This document shows, piece after piece, positions 46,402 through 55,785 of a DNA stretch of 64,000 nucleotides. The DNA is taken from positions 1,798,001-1,862,000 of the forward strand of contig NZ_CP021023.1 of assembly GCF_002117005.1 (NCBI RefSeq), read 5' to 3'. The DNA is from Sedimentisphaera salicampi (GTDB lineage Bacteria > Planctomycetota > Phycisphaerae > Sedimentisphaerales > Sedimentisphaeraceae). Position 1 is the first letter of the stretch. Every line of letters begins with the position of its first letter. The position numbers were made by a program, and so were the translations under genes. The notes below the pieces were generated by a model, which searched no databases, was not told the origin of the DNA, and saw only the letters and a program-made list of their open reading frames with translations.

Positions 46402-46764
46402 TTAAAAGATTATAGCCAATATCCCTATTATTAAGAACATCAGCCAAATAGTTCCTATGATATTCTTGCATATTGAGATTCTTCTCAGCATAACGGCAAT
46501 TTCATCATCTATATTTTCTGAAGAAAATCTTTTTTGAATATTTCTAAAGAAGTTCAGTTTTTGTTTCGTATATGAAAGCATCTTTCCTGGCGACCAAAAA
46601 ACTGGGCATGAAGACATGTATTCATCGGGGGCATCAAATTCATTTAGCTTTCCTCTTTTTTTGCAGCTAAGCCATATATTTCTCTGATTTCGCCCAATAA
46701 TCATTGAGCATACCCATGTAACGAGAGCTGCTGCAATAAAAGCTGATTGTAAGTAAACTGCCAA
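46402..46764 (-). CDS. Candidate immunity membrane protein (120 aa)
   Basis: N- and C-terminal hydrophobic helices (SAFIAAALVTWVCSMIIG; IIGTIWLMFLIIGILAIIF) flanking a charged soluble middle. The start appears to be TTG at 46764 with a perfect GGAGGT upstream, 2 nt after the stop of the Gly-rich tip gene. Immunity by position; no family recognised. Confidence 0.6.
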   Translation of the reverse strand: MAVYLQSAFIAAALVTWVCSMIIGRNQRNIWLSCKKRGKLNEFDAPDEYMSSCPVFWSPGKMLSYTKQKLNFFRNIQKRFSSENIDDEIAVMLRRISICKNIIGTIWLMFLIIGILAIIF

Positions 46765-46766
46765 TT

Positions 46767-47850
46767 TTATAGACCTCCGTTTTTTAATATCTGAGTTTCA
46801 AGCATAATTATATGCCCTTCTGCTGATCCTGCCCCAATTCCTAAATTAAAGGTTGTTAAATCTACCTTTCCTAAACCATCTTTGGATTTAGAGTTTATAT
46901 TATGGCCTCTTGTAAATCCTCTAGTAAAGCCAGCCCCATAAGATCCGCCTACTTCTACCGATTTATTAGCTAAATCTTCTCCTTTCTTGGCGTTTTTTGA
47001 AAAACCATAATCAATTGAAAAGCCTCCAAACGTTCCTGTAGCCATTCCTATTCCTTTAGTATAATAAGTTCCCCAATAGAAACCTTCAGATTCTGAATAT
47101 CCAAAATAACTCCCGAGGCCATAAGTGCCTGAAGCTCCATATCCCCCAGAGGAACTCCCGCCAATTGTTATTGCCCACAGCCCCCAGGGATCAACGTAGT
47201 TCACAGGATTATTGCCGCAGTAGGCGTAGAGGTTCATTGAGTCGATATAGCCGAGGGGGTCGCGGGAGTGGAAAACTCCGAGCTTGGGGTTGTAGTATCT
47301 GGCGCGGTAATAGTACAGGCCGGATTCGCTGTCGTACCGCCGGCCGGTAAACATATACGGATTTCCGACAGCGCTATCATCCAGCGGCTGGCCGTTCGGA
47401 TCGCTTATTGAAACGCTGCCGTATGCATCATAGCTGTATCTCTCAGCGATCCCGTTCGGCTCGGTGCTGTAAACAGCAGCCACGCTGCCCAGCTCGCCGG
47501 CGAAATAGCCATAGTAATCTTCCGCAAAGGCGGCATCCCGCTCTGCAATATAATACTCGCTCAGATAAAACGCCATCTCTTCGATGTTGATCATATTAGG
47601 CTCTGTGCTGTCGATAAAATCGTAATTTGCATCATAGCATAAATCGCCCTCGGCGCACAGCCACGCCTCAGCCAAATCGCTCATGCTTTCTGTCCAGCAG
47701 GCTCCCGCCGGCCTCACCACATCAATCATACAAACCACCTCATCAATTCCCGCTCCGTAAACGAAGCGTTTCTGCAGGCCGCCCGAGCCGTCGTATTCCG
47801 CTATCACGCGATGCCCCGAATATGCAAAGCTCTGCTGCAATATATTAAAC
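46767..47850 (-). CDS. Truncated Rhs core with Gly-rich tip
   Basis: Rhs homology starts at about 47850 (LQQSFAYSGHRVIAEYDGSG) and reaches the boundary YVDPWG. The frame is open to 47990 but upstream residues (MDCVSCDMHSAG...) are antisense to the neighbouring gene and not Rhs. The tip, about 135 residues, is Gly/Ser/Tyr-rich (GGSSSGGYGASGTYGLGSYF, GAGFTRGFTRGHNINSK) and looks like a beta-structured or pore-type domain. No enzyme motif is visible. Confidence 0.75.
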
Positions 47851-47851
47851 A

Positions 47852-48136
47852 TCACCAATTTAACCAGAATAAAGTCGTAAATATCAGAAAGAACGCCAAA
47901 CTTATCGCTGAGAATATTTTTTTTATTGTATTCGCATTTCTGTAATAAAGAAATACCAGCAGAATGCATATCGCAAGACACGCAATCCAAAGGTGTATTA
48001 TTGGATTAGCATTTTTTATATCCATCTCTTGCGAAATACACCTGTTTATCATCCCGATGCCTCTCGTCGAATACAAAAAATTGAATATTAATGCCAACCC
48101 CCAAATAATTTCCGCAACAAGTTTTTTTACAGCCAT
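47852..48136 (-). CDS. Small three-helix immunity candidate (94 aa)
   Basis: Three membrane segments (EIIWGLALIFNFLYSTRGIG; LWIACLAICILLVFLYY; AISLAFFLIFTTLFWLNW). Start MAVKKL overlaps the last codons of the preceding tip gene, with GGAG 7 nt upstream. Related in size and topology to 43954-44241. Likely inner-membrane immunity to the 48127-49216 tip. Confidence 0.65.
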   Translation of the reverse strand: MAVKKLVAEIIWGLALIFNFLYSTRGIGMINRCISQEMDIKNANPIIHLWIACLAICILLVFLYYRNANTIKKIFSAISLAFFLIFTTLFWLNW

Positions 48137-49216
48137 ATTCCTACTCCAATATAAGCACGCATTCCATTTCCCATTCTCTCTTCTTCTTTACCATATGCAT
48201 TTTTAATTGCATTAAACATTAAATTTGTCCATGCGTGGCAGTTAGCACCAATTATAAAATAGTTTCCTCTTTGCCCTACAATACTGTCAAGCCAGCCAGA
48301 TATTGCTTCATCTTCTTCGCTTGTAGTATTAAGTTTTTTCTCGACAAAACCACCTTTATGACATTTGTCTCGATAAACTTCACCTGTTAGAAAATTTTCT
48401 GCCCAAGGGTTAAATGTGTTTTTTAAGAATTCATCACTACCACTTGTCCCCCAACCAATTTGATGGTACCCGAAAGATTTGTATCTTCCATTAGGATTCC
48501 CAACATTTAAATTAGCGTGCCATCCAGTTGCGTAATGCCTGGCGATCCAAACATCTTTTCCCATTGGATCAAAATAGTTCACAGGATTATTGCCACAGTA
48601 TGCGTAGAGGTTCATGCTGTCGATATAGCCGAGGGGGTCGCGGGAGTGGAAAACTCCGAGGGCCGGGTTGTAGTATCTTGCCCGGTAGTAGTACAAACCG
48701 GATTCGCTGTCGTACCGCCGGCCGGTAAACATATACGGATTTCCGACAGCGCTTTCATCCAGCGGCTGGCCGTTCGGATCGGTTATTGAAACGCTGCCGT
48801 ATGCATCATAGCTGTATCTCTCAGCGATTCCGTTCGGCTCGGTGCTGTAAACAGCAGCCACGCTGCCAAGCTCGCCTGCGAAATAGCCGTAGTATTCTTC
48901 CGCAAAGGCGGCATCCCGCTCTGCAATATAATACTCGCTCAAATAAAACGCCATATCTTCGATGTTGATCATATTAGGCTCTGTGCTGTCGATAAAATCG
49001 TAATTTGCATCATAACATAAATCGCCCTCGCCGCACAGCCACGCCTCCGCCAAATCGCTCATGCTTTCTGTCCAGCAGGCTCCCGCCGGCCTCACCACAT
49101 CAATCATACAAACCACCTCATCAATTCCCGCTCCGTAAACGAAGCGTTTCTGCAGGCCGCCCGAGCCGTCGTATTCCGCTATCACGCGATGCCCCGAATA
49201 TGCAAAGCTCTGCTGA
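48127..49216 (-). CDS. Truncated Rhs core with papain-like 'NCHAW' tip
   Basis: Core homology begins at about 49216 (LQQSFAYSG); a GTG at 49185 could start translation. After the boundary YFDPMG the tip (about 140 residues) has WIARHYATGWHANLNVGN near its start and IIGANCHAWTNLMFNAIKNA near its end, the His/Cys spacing and context of NlpC/P60- or papain-like toxin domains. It ends YIGVGIWL, overlapping the immunity start. A cysteine peptidase or deamidase-type toxin is plausible but not proven. Confidence 0.7.
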
Positions 49217-49228
49217 AGCTCCTATATA

Positions 49229-49846
49229 TCATTTTCCCCTCTCATTCCTCTGCTCTATAATAAAATTGATTAGCTCATTTATGCTCATATCACTGAAAAA
49301 GTCATCGCCCTTTAGTCTTGATTTATCTTTGTTTTTATGTATTCGAGATTTAACAAATTTTTCTAATTCTTTGCGGAATAACTCCGGATTAGGCGATTTT
49401 GACTGCCTGTGAACAAAATACTTAGTTTGCATTTCCATACTTTCAGTTTGCAAATGATTACCATTAGCATCAAATGCTGTAATGCGGTTAGTATCTTTCG
49501 GAGGATAATTCAAATATTCACAAGCCGCAAGGACAGTTTCAAAAATCCGGAGTTTTTTATCATAAAGAAATACCGGAGGCTTTACTTCCGACAAAAGTAT
49601 TTTGATATACAATTCAAACTCCTGCCGGAAATATGCCTCGTATTTTTCATCTTTAGTTCGAATATCACTGTCGTTAGCGTAATGCTGGATCTGGTGTATT
49701 ATTGCATCAATATCCTTATCCGGGAAATTATAAGAAGAGCATTCCTTGCCCCACTGCTCGAGAATATATTGCGCACTAACCTTGCCGTTCAGCATATCCT
49801 CTATTAATTTGGCTAACTTTACCTTTATGCTAAATGAATCAGTCAT
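49229..49846 (-). CDS. Cytoplasmic immunity candidate (205 aa)
   Basis: A soluble, mostly helical, charged protein without a signal or membrane helix (KVKLAKLIEDMLNGKVSAQY, ILEQWGKECSSYNFP). AGAGG precedes ATG. It is the second gene after the 50501-52190 tip and lies directly before the next Rhs fragment. I recognise no family. A cytoplasmic immunity protein, or a leftover from a lost tip. Confidence 0.55.
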   Translation of the reverse strand: MTDSFSIKVKLAKLIEDMLNGKVSAQYILEQWGKECSSYNFPDKDIDAIIHQIQHYANDSDIRTKDEKYEAYFRQEFELYIKILLSEVKPPVFLYDKKLRIFETVLAACEYLNYPPKDTNRITAFDANGNHLQTESMEMQTKYFVHRQSKSPNPELFRKELEKFVKSRIHKNKDKSRLKGDDFFSDMSINELINFIIEQRNERGK

Positions 49847-49916
49847 TAAAAACCTCTATCATAACAGAAATAGCAGATGTCCCTACAGACCATATAGCGA
49901 ATCAGTGATCATCAGA

Positions 49917-50501
49917 TTAATTATTCCCAGCATTTTCAATTGACCAGTTTTTTGGGAGCTTCTCTGAATCATCAATAAGAGAGCTGCTTGGTATATTATC
50001 CGGTACAAAAAGGACTCTTTGTTTTACAGCAAGTTTTTGGGATATATACCAGCCCGGTGAGATTTCAGAATAAGGCTTGTAACGCGAAATAATTTTATCT
50101 TCTGAACTATTTGGATTGATATTTTCGACCGAATAACACAGTCCATACTTTACAGTACTAAAGTGATGGGTTGCAGTGAAAAATAGAACGAAATCATTTC
50201 GCCTCCGAGCTTTATAAAATCTCCCCCTTCTCATTTTTTTCATTAATTTATGCAGCAATTTTGTGTCAACATTTTTAATCTTCTTAATCTTCTCTCCAAC
50301 ATATATCTTATCTTCCATAATCACATCCCAACCTGTAACTTCATAAATAGCAGGTTTATTTTGGAATAATGCAGTAAGCTCTTGGATAAGGCTGCTGTTG
50401 CTGCTTGTAATTACAGGAGCCGTGTAAATATACGGCATGGACAAAAGAAGCAAATATAATGCAACAACTGAAAGTATTAGTTTATAAATTTGCTTTTTCA
50501 T
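49917..50501 (-). CDS. Membrane-anchored immunity candidate (194 aa)
   Basis: ATG at 50501 overlaps the stop of the type-44-like toxin gene (ATGA); a start at 50510 is also open. One N-terminal membrane helix, then a soluble domain. Its last 22 residues (SSLIDDSEKLPKNWSIENAG...) are nearly identical to those of the otherwise unrelated lipoprotein at 54235-54777, due to a shared DNA segment. Confidence 0.65.
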   Translation of the reverse strand: MKKQIYKLILSVVALYLLLLSMPYIYTAPVITSSNSSLIQELTALFQNKPAIYEVTGWDVIMEDKIYVGEKIKKIKNVDTKLLHKLMKKMRRGRFYKARRRNDFVLFFTATHHFSTVKYGLCYSVENINPNSSEDKIISRYKPYSEISPGWYISQKLAVKQRVLFVPDNIPSSSLIDDSEKLPKNWSIENAGNN

Positions 50502-52190
50502 CAATCCCAAGCCCCGTTTATTGCGTCATCCCTACCGCGATTTATATCTCTAATACTATCCTCATCATCCACAAAGCTCTCATAGTCCCAAATAAGCGGT
50601 TCACATTGATCAATCATTAAAGGAACCATAGGAATTTCATAATAATCACAACCATCAATGTACCCATATAGGTGCCCGCCTACCCTCATACTTAACCAGC
50701 CAGCTGTTCCCAGATGATATTGAGCGAGATAACCTGCAATATAGTTCCCAAATTGGGATGCTGATACAACATCTTCTTTTTTCTTTTCAGCTGTATTTGA
50801 AGCTGGGATTGTAAAAGTTCTATTGGGATTATTGGCTTTATAATCATATTTTGCATTTTCACTAATAAAAGGAACAATAATATGATCAAAAGGAGACCAA
50901 TCTCCTTTTTCTCCTTCCTTTATTATATCTCTTGTTTCCTGATAATTAAAATGCCAACCACCATATTTATTTAATTTTCTTAACCCCATTGGATCAGCGT
51001 AGTTTACAGGATTATTTCCGCAGTATGCGTAGAGGTTCATTGAGTCGATATAGCCGAGGGGGTCGCGGGAGTGGAAAACTCCGAGCTTGGGATTGTAGAA
51101 TCTGGCGCGGTAATAGTACAGGCCGGATTCGCTGTCGTACCGCCGGCCGGTAAACATATACGGATTCCCGACAGCGCTTTCGTCCAGCGGCTGGCCGTTC
51201 GGATCGCTTATTGAAACGCTGCCGTATGCATCATAGCTGTATCTCTCAGCGATCCCGTTCGGCTCGGTGCTGTAAACAGCAGCCACGCTGCCCAGCTCGC
51301 CTGCGAAATAGCCGTAGTAATCTTCCGCAAAGGCGGCATCCCGCTCAGCAATATAATACTCGCTCAGATAAAACGCCATATCTTCGATGTTGATCATATT
51401 AGGCTCTGTGCTGTCGATAAAATCGTAATTTGCATCATAGCATAAATCGCCCTCGGCGCACAGCCACGCCTCAGCCAAATCGCTCATGCTTTCTGTCCAG
51501 CAGGCTCCCGCCGGCCTCACCACATCAATCATACAAACCACCTCATCAATTCCCGCTCCGTAAACGAAGCGTTTCTGCAGGCCGCCCGAGCCGTCGTATT
51601 CCGCTATCACGCGATGCCCCGAATATGCAAAGCTCTGCTGAAGCTCGCCATCATCAGCGCCAACGCCTGAGCCATTCGCACTGCTCATCCGACGGCCGAA
51701 AACATCATAACCTTCCAGCGATACGCTCGCCTCATTCGGATCACCAGCAAGCCGATAATGTGCCCGAAGCCTGTCCTGCGGGTCGTAGATGTAGTATTCA
51801 TCGCCGCAGCGGGAGAGATTTCCGTTCCCGTCATACTCCACCGCCTCAGAGCCCGCAGAGCTGTATCGCCCCATCCCGTTCGGATCGGCCGAATACGTTT
51901 CGGTTGCAGAGTCGATTGTTACGCCCTCTCGCATCAGCATATTGTTATAATCGTATTCTATTCCATCTGCCTCAGTCAGCCAGTAGTTTTTGTCGTAGAA
52001 ATACGATTTTGTATTATTAGCCGAATCTTCCTTCGATATCACATTCCCCGCAGGATCTCTTTCGTATCCGATATAACTAACGGAAGAACCGCCAAGAAAA
52101 TGCTCAATCGAATCAAGGTAAATCCCTCTGTTGTCGTCAGTCTGAGAGCTGAGGTCTTCATAGTCGTAATAAGTGTGTAATCTTTTAATT
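50501..52190 (-). CDS. Longest Rhs core fragment, with toxin type 44-like tip
   Basis: Core homology extends to about 52190 (KRLHTYYDYEDLSSQTDDNR), directly at the stop of the upstream gene; the first clear start is GTG at 52042 (513 residues). It contains YD-type repeats (YDGNGNLSRCGDEYYIYDPQ, YDVFGRRMSSANGSG) and the full conserved core to YADPMG. The tip has VPFISENAKYDYKANN, ASQFGNYIAGYLAQYHLGTA and EDSIRDINRGRDDAI, the pattern of polymorphic toxin type 44. A second tip of this family is at 61433-62125. Confidence 0.78.
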
Positions 52191-52841
52191 TTTCCCCCAA
52201 TCCAACCGATCCAATTTTCTAAAATTGTGAATGATTATTAAATTATCGTTGTTTAGAGAGGTGTTTGTATGCAAATCTCTGTCGTACAGATACAGGTATC
52301 TCCCTTCGTTTTTTTGGCTTAAAGTTTCTTGGTCAATTAAGTCGTTTGAAATATCTGTTTCGACAAAAAGTACAGTCTCGTCAGTTATTTCTGATGCTTC
52401 CTTCCCGATAAGCGAGTTATTTAATGCAAAATGTGTTCCTTTTCTCGCTGAAACATAAAATTTTATCGGTGTAGAACTTGAATAGACTGAAAGTTCTTTG
52501 TGCCACTCGTCTTCAAAGTACATTCTTTTATCTTTTCGGTTATTGATATATTTTTCTAAGCAAGTTTGCAAATGCCTTGCGTTTAAATGAGCTTTAATTT
52601 TAGAATTATCAAAATAGAAAGAAAGACAGCAATGAAGTATAACTGAAAGACCAAGCGATATACTTATTGAGGCACAAATCATGGATAAAATAGTCAGCTG
52701 CTTCTTGTCTTTTTTTAAGCCAATTATCCTTAATATGCTAAAAGCAACTGAAGCAATTATAAAAAAAAGGCCAGCAATAGAAGGTAATCTGGTCAGCAGC
52801 AACAAAAGAATGCCTACAGAATCTATCTTATTAAGTTTCAT
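52185..52841 (-). CDS. 'ALN-type' membrane protein, immunity candidate (218 aa)
   Basis: Three hydrophobic segments in the first 85 residues, then a domain with LNARHLQTCLEKYINNRKDK and HFALNNSLIGKEASEITDET, followed by VLFVETDIS. The same pattern (short helix, then ALN..l.G, then dtVLL) is found in the two genes at 60392 and 60913. It overlaps the preceding gene by 4 nt and its stop abuts the Rhs fragment at 52190. Confidence 0.6.
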   Translation of the reverse strand: MKLNKIDSVGILLLLLTRLPSIAGLFFIIASVAFSILRIIGLKKDKKQLTILSMICASISISLGLSVILHCCLSFYFDNSKIKAHLNARHLQTCLEKYINNRKDKRMYFEDEWHKELSVYSSSTPIKFYVSARKGTHFALNNSLIGKEASEITDETVLFVETDISNDLIDQETLSQKNEGRYLYLYDRDLHTNTSLNNDNLIIIHNFRKLDRLDWGKN

Positions 52842-53383
52842 AAGCTCTCCGTAGAAATTGATGTTTTGTAATAATCGGGAGTGGGGAAACTCAGAAGTTC
52901 ATTATCCTTCTCATATTCGCATAAGCAATAAACTTCAAAAAACGTATAAATCAGATATTTGCCATAGATCTTGTTATTTGTATAAACATTTAATGTTTTC
53001 CCTTTGTTTTGTTGATTGCCATTAACTATTTTCCATGTGCCTGTCAAAATAGAATCACCTGCCGAAATCTCAACACTTCCATTTGAAAAGAAGCTGATTT
53101 TTCCATTGTCAGGGTTTTTCCAAATACCTGCTATCATTCTGCTTTCAAGTTCAGGTTCTAAAGCGGAGTAAATTTTAGCATAGTTATTAAAAACAGAAAA
53201 AAAATATATCAAAAGCGTAGCCATAAAAGTGCATAAAATTAGAAGTTTAGAAGCTGCGTTTCGCAATAATTTTAGCTTGTATGATTTAAGTAAAATTGCA
53301 GCTGCAGAAGATACAATAACAAGGGTAGTTAATAAAAAAGGAAACATGGATCGCATAAATATGTAGTTCTCGATTGAAATCAC
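52838..53383 (-). CDS. Candidate immunity membrane protein (about 182 aa)
   Basis: I prefer GTG at 53383, because the GGAGT before it overlaps the stop of the Rhs gene; ATG at 53356 (MRSMFPFLL) is an alternative and an open frame reaches 53482. Two or three membrane helices (FPFLLTTLVIVSSAAAILL; LLILCTFMATLLIYFFSVF) and a beta-rich C-terminal domain (IWKNPDNGKISFFSNGSVEI, GTWKIVNGN), resembling a lipocalin-like stress domain. Immunity to the 53391-54212 tip by position. Confidence 0.6.
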   Translation of the reverse strand: MISIENYIFMRSMFPFLLTTLVIVSSAAAILLKSYKLKLLRNAASKLLILCTFMATLLIYFFSVFNNYAKIYSALEPELESRMIAGIWKNPDNGKISFFSNGSVEISAGDSILTGTWKIVNGNQQNKGKTLNVYTNNKIYGKYLIYTFFEVYCLCEYEKDNELLSFPTPDYYKTSISTESL

Positions 53384-53390
53384 AGTGTTT

Positions 53391-54212
53391 TTACTCCATT
53401 TCTTCTGACCAAGATATGTTTTGATAAATATTTGAGCCCGGCAATGGAAGATCATACCCAAACTGCCCCAAAGCACCCCCAAAGAATGAACCCAAACTAT
53501 TTGTATCTGTTACAGTAAAATTTAATTTGCCTTTATTTTCTGTAATATGAACATTATATGAACCCATAAATTTTTCAATCCAGCTGTCATCACCTAAATA
53601 ATAGCTTATAGGGTCATTATATTTATATCTAGCATCGTATGGATAATTACCTTCATTTTTCTTTGGGTCTCTTCTTTTTTCTTTATAGTATCTTTCTCTC
53701 GCAAAGTTAACACCATCTGCGTGTTTCATTGCTTCAGCTATATTTGTCTCTCCCTCCCAATGATAAGTATCAGGGCCTATTCCTGTAAACCAAAGAAAAG
53801 ACATTGTAATGCAATTGTCTAGTACACTGCCTGCAGCATCTGCCATATGTCCATTAGGGTTTAGGATTTCGTAAGTCTCCCCCCATGGATCGATGTAGTT
53901 CACAGGATTATTTCCGCAATATGCGTAGAGGTTCATTGAGTCGATATAGCCGAGGGGGTCGCGGGAGTGAAAAACTCCGAGGGCCGGGTTGTAGTATCTG
54001 GCGCGGTAGTAATACAGGCAGGACTCGCTGTCGTACCGCCGGCCGGTAAACATATACGGATTTCCGACAGCGCTATCATCCAGCGGCTGGCCGTTCGGAT
54101 CGGTTATCTCGACGCTGCCGTATGCATCATAGCTGTATCTCTCAGCGATGCCGTTCGGCTCGGTGCTGTAAACAGCAGCCGCGCTGCCCAGCCCGCCTGC
54201 GAAATAGCCGTA
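53391..54212 (-). CDS. Truncated Rhs core with 'VHIT' tip
   Basis: Core begins at about 54212 (YGYFAGGLGSAAAVYSTEPN) just after a repeat shared with 49895-49986; the open frame extends to 54293. Boundary YIDPWG. The tip, about 155 residues, ends with FMGSYNVHITENKGKLNFTV, TDTNSLGS and NIYQNISWSEEME. I know this ending as a recurrent C-terminal pattern of polymorphic toxins; its activity is not established to my knowledge. One conserved Gly in the core (SESGLYYYR) is Cys here. Confidence 0.75.
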   Translation of the reverse strand, partial: YGYFAGGLGSAAAVYSTEPNGIAERYSYDAYGSVEITDPNGQPLDDSAVGNPYMFTGRRYDSESCLYYYRARYYNPALGVFHSRDPLGYIDSMNLYAYCGNNPVNYIDPWGETYEILNPNGHMADAAGSVLDNCITMSFLWFTGIGPDTYHWEGETNIAEAMKHADGVNFARERYYKEKRRDPKKNEGNYPYDARYKYNDPISYYLGDDSWIEKFMGSYNVHITENKGKLNFTVTDTNSLGSFFGGALGQFGYDLPLPGSNIYQNISWSEEME

Positions 54213-54305
54213 TCGCGAATCAATGATCATCAGATTAATTATTCCCAGCATTTTCAATTGACCAGTTTTTTGGGAGCTTCTTTGAATCATCAATAAGAGA
54301 GCTGC
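54212..54305 (-). repeat. About 90-bp junction repeat shared with 49895-49986
   Basis: CGAATCAATGATCATCAGAT and ATTATTCCCAGCATTTTCAA through GGGAGCTTCTTTGAATCATC recurs at 49895-49986 with two or three changes. In both places it covers the last 22 codons of an immunity gene plus about 18 nt after the stop. It is the visible seam of a cassette exchange. Confidence 0.85.
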
Positions 54306-54777
54306 AAGCTTGTTTTAACTGCTTGTCAGTAATGTATCCTTTCCATTTTCTGATGTTAATATTGTTTTCTAATCCTAAAGGCGCTAACGCTTCATATATT
54401 TTTATATATATTTTTTCATCATAAGACTCAACTCCCCAGCTTGTAATTTCAATATATACACTGATCGGTTTTTTATAAGAAGCTACAGAAATCCAACCCA
54501 ACTCCGTACGAGTAAAAAAGTGATTGTGCATTTTGTAGCCAGTGCGGCTTTCTGCATCTGCTCCAGCAGGAATATCGCTGTTTTCTCGAACTTTCCTGAA
54601 ACCATTATCTAAACAAATACCTTTCACTAAATCCAAGACTTTATCGTTTATTCCAAGAAATTCTGATTGGGAATATTTCTCACTTTTAGTTACCAAAATG
54701 TTGTAAGAAAGAAATCTGCTGCATCCCTGCATAATAAACAAGGCTGATGCGGCCATTACGAAAAACTTGATATTCAT
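54235..54777 (-). CDS. Lipoprotein immunity candidate (180 aa)
   Basis: ATG at 54777 (AAAGG upstream) gives a lipoprotein signal (MNIKFFVMAASALFIMQGCS, lipobox LFIMQGC); the frame opens earlier at 54813. The mature domain includes TRTELGWISVASYKKPISVY and EIYGALAP-like helical ends (KIYEALAPLGLENNINIRKW). Placed directly after the HEEQH metalloprotease-like tip, so it may protect from that toxin outside the cytoplasm. Confidence 0.65.
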   Translation of the reverse strand: MNIKFFVMAASALFIMQGCSRFLSYNILVTKSEKYSQSEFLGINDKVLDLVKGICLDNGFRKVRENSDIPAGADAESRTGYKMHNHFFTRTELGWISVASYKKPISVYIEITSWGVESYDEKIYIKIYEALAPLGLENNINIRKWKGYITDKQLKQACSSLIDDSKKLPKNWSIENAGNN

Positions 54778-54797
54778 AATATTTAACCTTTCAATAC

Positions 54798-55769
54798 TTA
54801 TTGCCAAGGCCAAGGTTGACGTTTTTTTGGCTTTTCACTATACGGATGACCATATGGAAATCCATAAGGACCTCGTTCAAGAGGGCCTTTATAAAATCCC
54901 CAAACAGCTTTGTCAATCAAATGTAATGGTATATATAAGGGGCCTAATATTTCTCCTTGATGGGTATGCTGCTCTTCATGTTCCCTTATTACGCATTTCT
55001 CATTTTCCCTTAAATTGCTACCTATTAATATAACATTTCCCAAAGTCAAGCCTGCCCTATCTAACATCATTGGAGAGTTATCAAAACAAATTGCATTATT
55101 GGCAAATTCTGGCCCTTCGCCACCTATCAACAAGCCGGCGCCACCAACAGCTAATCCCAAAGCGGTATTTGGGATATTCCAAGTTTTACCAGCAATATCA
55201 AGTGTTACACCAAAAATATCATCAACGATATTAAGCCCCCAAGGATCAACGTAGTTTACAGGATTATTCCCGCAGTAGGCGTAGAGGTTCATGGAGTCAA
55301 TATAGCCGAGGGGGTCGCGGGAGTGGAAAACTCCGAGCTTGGGATTGTAGTATCTGGCGCGGTAATAGTACAGGCCGGACTCGCTGTCGTATCGCCGGCC
55401 GGTAAACATATACGGATTTCCGACAGCGCTTTCGTCCAGCGGCTGGCCGTTCGGATCGGTTATTGAAACGCTGCCGTATGCATCATAGCTGTATCTCTCA
55501 GCGATCCCGTTCGGCTCGGTGCTGTAAACAGCAGCCACGCTGCCCAGCTCGCCTGCGAAATAGCCGTAGTATTCTTCCGCAAAGGCGGCATCCCGCTCTG
55601 CAATATAATACTCGCTCAGATAAAACGCCATATCTTCGATGTTGATCATATTAGGCTCTGTGCTGTCGATAAAATCGTAATTTGCATCATAGCATAAATC
55701 GCCCTGGGCGCAAAGCCACGCCTCCGCCAAATCGCTCATGCTTTTATTTACGATTATTACATCTGACAT
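54798..55769 (-). CDS. Truncated Rhs core with zincin-like 'HEEQH' tip
   Basis: 323 residues; core from KSMSDLAEAWLCAQGDLCYD (about 55740) to YVDPWG. The tip has hydrophobic helices (ALGLAVGGAGLLIGG) and then VIREHEEQHTHQGEILGPLY, IPLHLIDKA: an HExxH metal site with downstream His/Tyr, as in zincin-type domains seen in other Rhs proteins. The tail is Pro/Gly/Tyr-rich (PYGFPYGHPYSEKPKK). The first ten residues (MSDVIIVNK) are not Rhs and mark the recombination seam. Confidence 0.78.
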   Translation of the reverse strand: MSDVIIVNKSMSDLAEAWLCAQGDLCYDANYDFIDSTEPNMINIEDMAFYLSEYYIAERDAAFAEEYYGYFAGELGSVAAVYSTEPNGIAERYSYDAYGSVSITDPNGQPLDESAVGNPYMFTGRRYDSESGLYYYRARYYNPKLGVFHSRDPLGYIDSMNLYAYCGNNPVNYVDPWGLNIVDDIFGVTLDIAGKTWNIPNTALGLAVGGAGLLIGGEGPEFANNAICFDNSPMMLDRAGLTLGNVILIGSNLRENEKCVIREHEEQHTHQGEILGPLYIPLHLIDKAVWGFYKGPLERGPYGFPYGHPYSEKPKKRQPWPWQ

Positions 55770-55785
55770 ATTACGTTTATTTTAA

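Noticed and set aside
47408-47590. Recurrent plus-strand frames inside the Rhs array (MKRCRMHHSCISQRSRSARC-type, six copies)
   Set aside because: They are antisense shadows of the conserved Rhs core; similarity between copies only reflects the repeated core DNA. No ribosome site.
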